Assembly: GCF_000208925.1 (NCBI RefSeq)
Contig: NW_001914907.1
Location: forward strand, 16,015-80,014
Direction of reading: 5' to 3'
Length of the DNA: 64,000 nt
Origin: Entamoeba histolytica HM-1:IMSS
Taxonomy: Eukaryota > Evosea > Mastigamoebida > Endamoebidae
The notes below the pieces were generated by a model that saw only the letters and a list, made by a program, of their open reading frames with translations, searched no databases and had not been told where the DNA came from. This document shows positions 57,983 through 64,000 of the stretch, one piece after another. The position numbers and the translations under genes were made by a program. The first letter of the stretch is position 1. Every line of letters starts with the position of its first letter.

Positions 57983-58504
57983 TTAATGAGTATGATTGTT
58001 GTCTATAATTTTTGTCTGTAACCAAAAACCATTTTGAATATACCATTTTCTTAATAGATGATGAGTCTCATCTTCAGTTGATTCAACTTCAAAAACACAC
58101 AAACTACCAAATGTTTTGAATAAATGTTCAATTATCTGTTATTCTTCTTTTTCGTTTCTCAACTCTGGAAGGAATGCAATATTTTCTATAGTATGGAACT
58201 ATTTCATCAAATGCCAATAAATAACAAGTCTTGCAACTTTTCCAATATATTTTACTCAATAAAACCATGACTTTTTCTGTGTGTTAATAACTTGTTCTAA
58301 CACAACTATTCCCAAAAGAGTTTTGAGGTAATTGATTAATTTTTGTTCATTATTTACAATGTTGATTGAATTTGTGTTATTATTACACTGTCTAATATCC
58401 TCACATTTATACATGTTAATTGATACTATGAATATTCGTTTTTGGTGTTATATTCCATTTATCGTTTCATTAACCTTTAACATTAATATTTTTATAACAT
58501 ACAT
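57983..58504 (-). pseudogene. Decayed protein-coding gene, four in-frame stops
   Basis: A single minus-strand frame runs about 173 codons from 58504 to the final stop at 57985, broken only by four internal stops at codons starting 58450, 58258, 58201 and 58141. In DNA this AT-rich a random frame would meet a stop every ten or so codons, so the continuity is strong evidence of recent decay. Best-preserved parts are CEDIRQCNN near the start, LKTLLGIVVLEQ and HLFKTFGSLCVFEVESTEDE, HHLLRKWYIQNGFWLQ at the end. I do not recognise the family. The stop in EE-stop-QII could be a simple CAA/GAA-to-TAA change. It lies 222 bases downstream of the membrane-protein gene. Confidence 0.6.
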
Positions 58505-60963
58505 TCAAAACATTAAAAATAATATCCATTGTATGAGTGGTTTAATATCATATTAAAAAATAAATAATAGTTATCTTTCATAATGAATTGGTTATATTTG
58601 ATTTACTAATAGTATACTAGTTATTAGTCAGTATTTAAATCTACACATTTATCACATTTTATTTTCATTAAATTTGAGACTATTCATGTATTAAGAAACA
58701 TTATAATATATGAACTAAGTAAATAATAACGGAATATTACAAACATCAATTTAATGTAATATATTATAAATCATATGTAAGTGTGAAACATATTAATTAT
58801 TTCAATGATTATTATTGTATCATTTACTAGAATAGTGGTTAATTTTTTTTAGTTATAATGAATGATTTAATATACAGTTATATTAAGTTATGTGTTATTA
58901 TAACCAATGAATGAACTAAATATTCATCATTTTAATTCTACGTTCTTATATTACTCTTCATAATTTACTAATTCAATAAATATCTTTAACAATTTCATTT
59001 CATTAGCACTTATTTAAAATAACTTAAAATTTAATCTAATTCTTTATTTAATTTAGAAGAATGAATAATAGAAGTAATTCATAATATAGTTAATTGATTT
59101 AATATTAATTTTGAATGAGATTAACTCTTATTCCAAACAAATTAACACAAGAAATATTAACACATTAACTTGTTTTTAATATTCATATTTAAATGATTTG
59201 CATAACCGTTATAATACATCATTATATTTCTTTATCTAATATTTAATTAAATTGATATGACACATTTATTAAAAATATTTTGATAATAATGAATTATCAT
59301 TAAAAAAGAAATAGATGAAGTTATTAAAATATCTTTGATAATATTCTTTTCATATTTCATTTGAAGAGTTTTAGTTAATTATTTCCTTATATAAAATAAT
59401 ATTTTCAGTTATCATCTTTACTTATTTAATTCAATACATTTATGTTTTTGAATTGGTTATTTTCTTTATTAAACATTTCATTATTTACAGAGAAAATTAA
59501 ATGATAATTCATTATTAAAAAATACAATATTTTTATCTTTTTTTTTATTTATTGTTTTGTTTATTATTTGTATGGACATGATATAATACTATTAATGTTA
59601 CATTCTTTTATTTCAAAATATTAATACCATTCATACTATTCTCATTTACAAATGAAATTCACGTTTATTTAATGAATTTTATATAATATGAATAATATGT
59701 ATTTTCAGTGCAAGATTCTTATTTATTTTGAATCTTAATATATTAAATTCAACATTATCAATTTCCTCTCTTGAAATATTACTATTTTAATTGATAATTA
59801 TTTTTATAGAATTAAAAATTGATTTATTCTGTAAACATATGTATTATAATTTATTATCTAATAGAATTATATTTAGAATATGTGCTTATTAAGATACTTC
59901 ATTTAAAAAAAAGAAATTAAATTGAATGATTGATTTCTATCACAATTTCTTTCTTGATTTTTATATTCTCTTTGACATAGTTAGATTATTTCATTCAATC
60001 TCTTCAGATTCTTGTTCATGAAGTACTTCTATGTTTTTATATTCTCTTCCTTTATCTCCATATTATTTCATTATATCTTTTATGTTATTATTCATTATAT
60101 TTTTTACAACTATTTCACTTGCAATTACAATACATTATTCTTTTATTATTCTTACTAATTTGTTGTTGAATAATTTATTTATTGTTATTACTTTTGCAAT
60201 TACTTTTATTTTAGTCTATTTTCATGTTTCAATATATTGAATATTTCTTTATTTTATATTCTTCTTGTGATTTTACCATTTTCATTTTTATTTAATGTTA
60301 ATTTCATTTTATTCTCTTGTTTTATTCTCTATTTCTTCATTATATGTTTTTATTTTATTCATTTTCATTATTTATTTCATTATCTTCAATTAATGATTCA
60401 TTATTATCTTATTATTTCATCATTGTGTTATTCTGTATTTCTTTTATTTTTTATTTATCTAACTACTTTATTCTGTGTATTTCAATATTCTTATTTTATT
60501 CATTCACTTTTCTTCTAATATTGATATTAAGTAAACGTCTAACTGAGTTATGGTAGTTAGCATAAAGTAATTGTTTCTATTGTTAATAAAATGATAATAA
60601 TTGTTAATAAAGTGGTTATAGTATTATTTTATTGATATTGGTTATAATGGTTATGTCCATAGTTACGTCTTTTAAATTTGTTTCTCTCTGTGAAATTGTT
60701 TTGTATGGTTTTCATGATAATCCTGTGATATAGAGTTTAATTCTTCTTATACTAACTTAAAAAACAATAACCAAAACAAAATGAATAACAAATATTATAA
60801 GTCTAATTATCAAAACAAAAAATATGATAAAAATAGTACTTATAATATAATTATAGTAATTTACTATAAATAATATAGTTTTTTTTAACAAATCTTTTTA
60901 CTATTAACATCATAATTCAGTTATTTATTAAATCAAACAAACTTATGACTTGACACACAACCT
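58505..60963. other. AT-rich gene-poor region with pyrimidine-rich tract
   Basis: About 2.5 kb. From about 60000 to 60530 the plus strand is nearly all pyrimidine (mainly T with C). The long hydrophobic frames found there on the plus strand (F/I/L/Y/S-only) are composition artefacts. No gene or repeat unit was identified elsewhere. Confidence 0.5.
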
Positions 60964-61006
60964 CACTCTACTTACAAAGAAAGTCAATTTGTGAAAATGT
61001 AGAGTG
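60964..61006. repeat. 8-bp inverted repeat upstream of surface-protein gene
   Basis: CACTCTAC (60964-60971) and GTAGAGTG (60999-61006) form a perfect inverted repeat with a 27-base spacer, just above the TATA-like box. Flanking bases extend the match imperfectly (ACACAACCT against ACCAAACAC). It could be a transcription-factor site or a hairpin. Confidence 0.5.
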
Positions 61007-61019
61007 TGTTTGGTAATGC

Positions 61020-61055
61020 TATTTAAACCGTTGTGATAACTTATTTTCTCATTCA
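61020..61055 (+). promoter_or_regulatory. Core promoter: TATTTAAAC and ATTCA initiator
   Basis: TATTTAAAC (61020-61028) matches the Entamoeba TATA-like element, and ATTCA (61051-61055) matches the core of the initiator (AAAAATTCA). They are spaced by 31 bases from start to start, as expected. The initiator abuts the ATG, so the leader is only a few bases. Confidence 0.65.
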
Positions 61056-62795
61056 ATGATTTGTTTCTTATTGCTTATTTCATTTGTATTTTCAGAGAGT
61101 ACATCAAATACACATACAATTCTTTGCATGGATAATGAAGTTACTGAAGCTTCCAAGTGTCAAAATTTCTTAGAAGTTTCAAATATTGCTGATAACCAAA
61201 ACTCAGCTAAATGTATTAAATATGGTAATAAATATATGAAAGTTTATACCCAATCTGTTAAACCGAGTACTGATGGAGGAATTGAACCAAAGAATGGAGA
61301 AGATGAGACTAAGAATGGAGGAAGTGAGACTAAGAGTGGATCTACCGATGGTAAGAGTGGATCTACCGATGGTAAGAGTGAATCTACATATAGAAAGAAT
61401 TTCAGAAATAATTGGAAAAAAAGTATTAAAGGAGAAGAACCTGTTACTATTACTTACCATATTAAGTATTATAACAATAATGATTGTACTGGAAATGAAG
61501 TATCAGATATTACTGTTGTGCCAACTAAAAAACCGTCAAATATTGTTATTACCATCCCTGTTGAAGAGAGTAAAGACTCTGATAAAATCACATATACACA
61601 ATATGTTGCAGCTAACGTTTGTGTTAATAACAAGATTTTTGTCAATACTCAATTTGGTGTTGCACAACATAAATGTACCAATGACAATGAATATAGTGAG
61701 CTTGAGGATATTATTACTGATAAATTTAATGGAATGACATGTATTATTCAAAATAAAGTTGACATCACAGACAAGACATATACTACTAGTACAACAGCTT
61801 CATTTAAGAAAGTACAATCTGTGAACACACAATATACAATAACTGATGGTGCAAAAATTGTTGAAATGACATCCCCTGATACAGGTAAAATTTATACATG
61901 TACTAAAGGTACTAGTTCAATAATTATATGTACTAAAGACGAAAAACAAGATTCTGTTACTGTTCTTAATACTAATGGTAATATTGCTACAGGTGCTTTA
62001 TGTAATACAAATAAATGTGAAGAGAATAATGGTAAAGCTTATTTCTTTGATACGTGTGAATCAAATATGAAATATCTAATTGCTGGTTCATTGTTCCAAC
62101 AATTTGAATATAATGAAAATACATGTGATAATTTTAAACAACTTAAATTATCTAGTACTTCAGATAAACATTTTACTATTGGTAGTGAGACATATCTACT
62201 TACTTTCAATCCAATTGAATCAACTGAAACAATTTATACTAAAACATCTGATATTGAATATAAGACTTACGTTGTTGGATCTTGTCATAAGACTGGTGAA
62301 ACTTCTTCTAAAAAAGTAGTCAAGACATCAGAAAATAAATATGTTATTGAAAATTTCAATGATGTTGAATGTAAAAGTGCTGGCTCTGTAGTTAAAATTC
62401 TTACTTCTATTCTTACAACTGTTCCAGTTCAAAATGCTACTGTTACTCTTATTGAATCGGATATACAATGTACTATTAAGAAAGTTTCTGATGCAGTCAT
62501 TTCTACAAACATTAAATTAGATACATGTGCTGACACATTCAAATATGTTATTGAAAAAGGTGTTGTTACAAAATACACATTCAAAAGTAATTCAGATTGT
62601 CTAAATAGTAAAGATGGAGTTGTTGATCAAACAACTAAACATACATGTAATAAATGTGATAATAATGTTGAAACTATTTGTCCAATGATTACAGATAATA
62701 ATTCTAACAATGATGAAAAACCTAACAACAATTTAGGTGATAGTACATCAATTATGTTTATTGGTATTGCTCTTATCATTACAATCTTCTTCTAA
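61056..62795 (+). CDS. Large Cys-rich surface protein with GPI-type tail
   Basis: A 579-residue protein with a signal peptide (1-13, ending in VFSES), a long Thr/Lys/Asn/Cys-rich ectodomain, and a C-terminal hydrophobic stretch (SIMFIGIALIITIFF) with no basic tail, which marks GPI anchoring. Cysteines occur roughly every 25-40 residues. Residues about 73-107 are a low-complexity region of short Gly/Ser/Lys/Glu units, encoded by a repeat at 61332-61373. The end of the ectodomain (KYTFKSNSDC, then HTCNKCDNNVETIC) has the same cysteine spacing as the 195-residue protein at 32432. I do not recognise a family; function is likely in surface coating or host or environment contact. A clear promoter lies upstream. 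Confidence 0.75.
   Translation: MICFLLLISFVFSESTSNTHTILCMDNEVTEASKCQNFLEVSNIADNQNSAKCIKYGNKYMKVYTQSVKPSTDGGIEPKNGEDETKNGGSETKSGSTDGKSGSTDGKSESTYRKNFRNNWKKSIKGEEPVTITYHIKYYNNNDCTGNEVSDITVVPTKKPSNIVITIPVEESKDSDKITYTQYVAANVCVNNKIFVNTQFGVAQHKCTNDNEYSELEDIITDKFNGMTCIIQNKVDITDKTYTTSTTASFKKVQSVNTQYTITDGAKIVEMTSPDTGKIYTCTKGTSSIIICTKDEKQDSVTVLNTNGNIATGALCNTNKCEENNGKAYFFDTCESNMKYLIAGSLFQQFEYNENTCDNFKQLKLSSTSDKHFTIGSETYLLTFNPIESTETIYTKTSDIEYKTYVVGSCHKTGETSSKKVVKTSENKYVIENFNDVECKSAGSVVKILTSILTTVPVQNATVTLIESDIQCTIKKVSDAVISTNIKLDTCADTFKYVIEKGVVTKYTFKSNSDCLNSKDGVVDQTTKHTCNKCDNNVETICPMITDNNSNNDEKPNNNLGDSTSIMFIGIALIITIFF
61332..61373 (+). repeat. Tandem 21-bp coding repeat
   Basis: AAGAGTGGATCTACCGATGGT occurs exactly twice (61332-61352, 61353-61373) with a third diverged unit following, encoding repeated KSGSTDG. 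In-frame 21-bp units can expand or contract without frameshift. Confidence 0.8.
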
Positions 62796-64000
62796 TTGAA
62801 GTCATTTAATCTTTTATTTTAACTTTAGAATTTATTAATACAATATAATTTTGAACAATTAAATATTTGATATAACAAATCAAAATATTATTTACATATC
62901 TAATTTATAATAATATCTTCATTAATAAATATTGAAAAAATAAACTAGATTAATGTTATAAAAATAGAAAGATAATAAATATAATCTAATTTATATATAA
63001 ATAGAATTAATTATAAATGTGATGTTAATAGAGATTATAAATAGGACAAATAGTAATAAAAGAATAATTTCATTACTTTAATCAAGAAATTAATAAAAAA
63101 TAATGAAATAATGAGAATATTTTTCTTAACAACAAAAATATATAAAATATCATCAAATTATTATATCAACACTATTATCATAATAATTATTTTATTCTTG
63201 ATTTTATTAAATATAATATTAAATCACTTCAATATAAATTTCATTAAACACTTTAATAAAAATAAAGTAATTGAGAAATAATATTATAACAAACAAAGAA
63301 ATTATAAACAAACATAAAATAATTATTATTATCATTTTTTGATTAGCAACGAAAAAAGCAAATAATAAAAAAAAGAAGAGAAGGATATAAAAGAATAAAA
63401 AGAAAGTAAAAAGTAGAAGAAGATGAAGAAAGAATAAAAGTAGAAAAGGAGAGAATATAAAACGAAAGAAGATAAAGTGTAATAAAACAAAAGAGATGAT
63501 AAAAGAAGAAAAGAAAGAAAAAAATAAAGGGTGCAAATTTTATTGAAACAAATAAAAAAAGTGCAAAATTTAATGATGCAAAAATTAATGATGCAAAATA
63601 TTTAGCAACATATTTTATTGATGCAAAATATTTTGAAATAAAAATAAATCATCATTTGATATTATTATTATATTTGATAATAAATTATATTATATATTAA
63701 ATACATCATATTTCTTTATTATTTATCTTTCTTTTCTTTTTATTATTTCATATATTCAATCATTATTCAATCATTCATTTATTTTTTTTATTTCATTTAT
63801 TAAATAAAATGAAAATGAAATTGTAAAATATCAATTAAATATTCTTGAATATTAATTTATTATTTAATAATTGAAATAATAAATAATAAAGTAAAATTAA
63901 TGATATATTCAATATATTCTTTATTTGATTTGTTCAATATTAGATTATTCTATTTCATTATCATTTCATTGTCTTCATTATTTCATTTCATTTATTATTT
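62796..64000. other. AT-rich region to the right edge
   Basis: No gene seen. Contains a purine-rich plus-strand tract (63340-63535) and a degenerate short repeat (63561-63634). The minus-strand F/L/I-rich frame at 63219-63536 is a by-product of the purine tract. Confidence 0.5.
63561..63634 (+). repeat. Degenerate 15-bp repeat
   Basis: Units of (GA)TGCAAAA-T/A-ATT-T/A-AT start at 63561, 63575, 63590 and 63620, the third one interrupted by an extra 15 bases. Confidence 0.55.

Noticed and set aside
60031..60556. Three overlapping plus-strand frames rich in F, I, L, Y and S that look like membrane proteins
   Set aside because: They fall in a pyrimidine-rich tract; any frame through such DNA gives hydrophobic residues and few stops. 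No start context, promoter or charged residues support them.
63219..63536. Minus-strand 105-codon hydrophobic frame
   Set aside because: It is the reverse complement of a purine-rich tract and contains almost only F, L, I and S; composition explains it.
1..64000. tRNA genes or tRNA arrays, rRNA and CRISPR arrays
   Set aside because: No T-loop GTTCRAA with matching arms and no regular spaced repeats were seen when scanning; absence is by eye only.

Overview
The window reads as nuclear DNA of an Entamoeba species of the E. histolytica / E. dispar / E. nuttalli group. This rests on several things seen directly: very AT-rich intergenic DNA, mostly intronless genes on both strands with short spacers, four short introns that all begin GTTTGTTT and end in TAG, core-promoter elements of the TATTTAAA and GAACT type close to start codons, and a 553-bp SINE with 26-27 bp internal repeats. 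Assignment to one species is not possible from the sequence alone. No tRNA array, rRNA or CRISPR was seen.

Layout. 0-3.4 kb: AT-rich, gene-poor DNA with a LINE endonuclease relic at the left edge. 3.4-10.3 kb: RasGAP-ankyrin fusion, a divergent Sec23/24-like protein, a DEK-like chromatin protein, an intact SINE with an 18-bp target-site duplication, and a Cys-containing unknown. 12.5-22.5 kb: member A of a small unknown family, a CDK-like kinase, a P5A ATPase, an MMPL/RND transporter and an ankyrin-patatin protein. 22.6-31.5 kb: a 2972-residue VPS13. 32.4-39.4 kb: a small GPI-type surface protein, RRP8, member B of the unknown family, ribosomal protein eL30, MOB1 and an LRR protein. 39.7-42.8 kb: a decayed second SINE, a short Hsp70 and a second LINE endonuclease relic. 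43.1-49.2 kb: a spliced unknown gene, a spliced Rab, an AHSA1-like protein, an AmrS-type radical SAM enzyme, a secreted unknown, DENR and a spliced ATG12. 49.3-57.8 kb: VPS18, a helical-repeat protein, spliced PNO1 and a type I membrane protein. 58-64 kb: a decayed pseudogene, repeat-poor AT-rich DNA and a large Cys-rich surface protein with a clear promoter.

How the genes fit together. They are independent eukaryotic transcription units, not operons. Endomembrane functions recur: Sec23/24-like, P5A ATPase, VPS13, Rab, VPS18 and ATG12. Ribosome biogenesis and translation are covered by RRP8, eL30, DENR and PNO1. Signalling is covered by RasGAP, the CDK-like kinase and MOB1.

Most useful outcomes: an ATG12 gene hidden by a 53-bp intron; two LINE endonuclease relics recognisable by CCHC-like and PD-X14-D motifs; an intact SINE with its target duplication plus a degenerate copy; a two-member unknown family (12.5 and 34.6 kb); and two surface proteins (32.4 and 61.1 kb) sharing a C-terminal cysteine module. 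Four genes (12.5, 13.5, 33.1 and 37.8 kb) have their reading frame open upstream only from a non-ATG codon, so I placed their starts at the first ATG.
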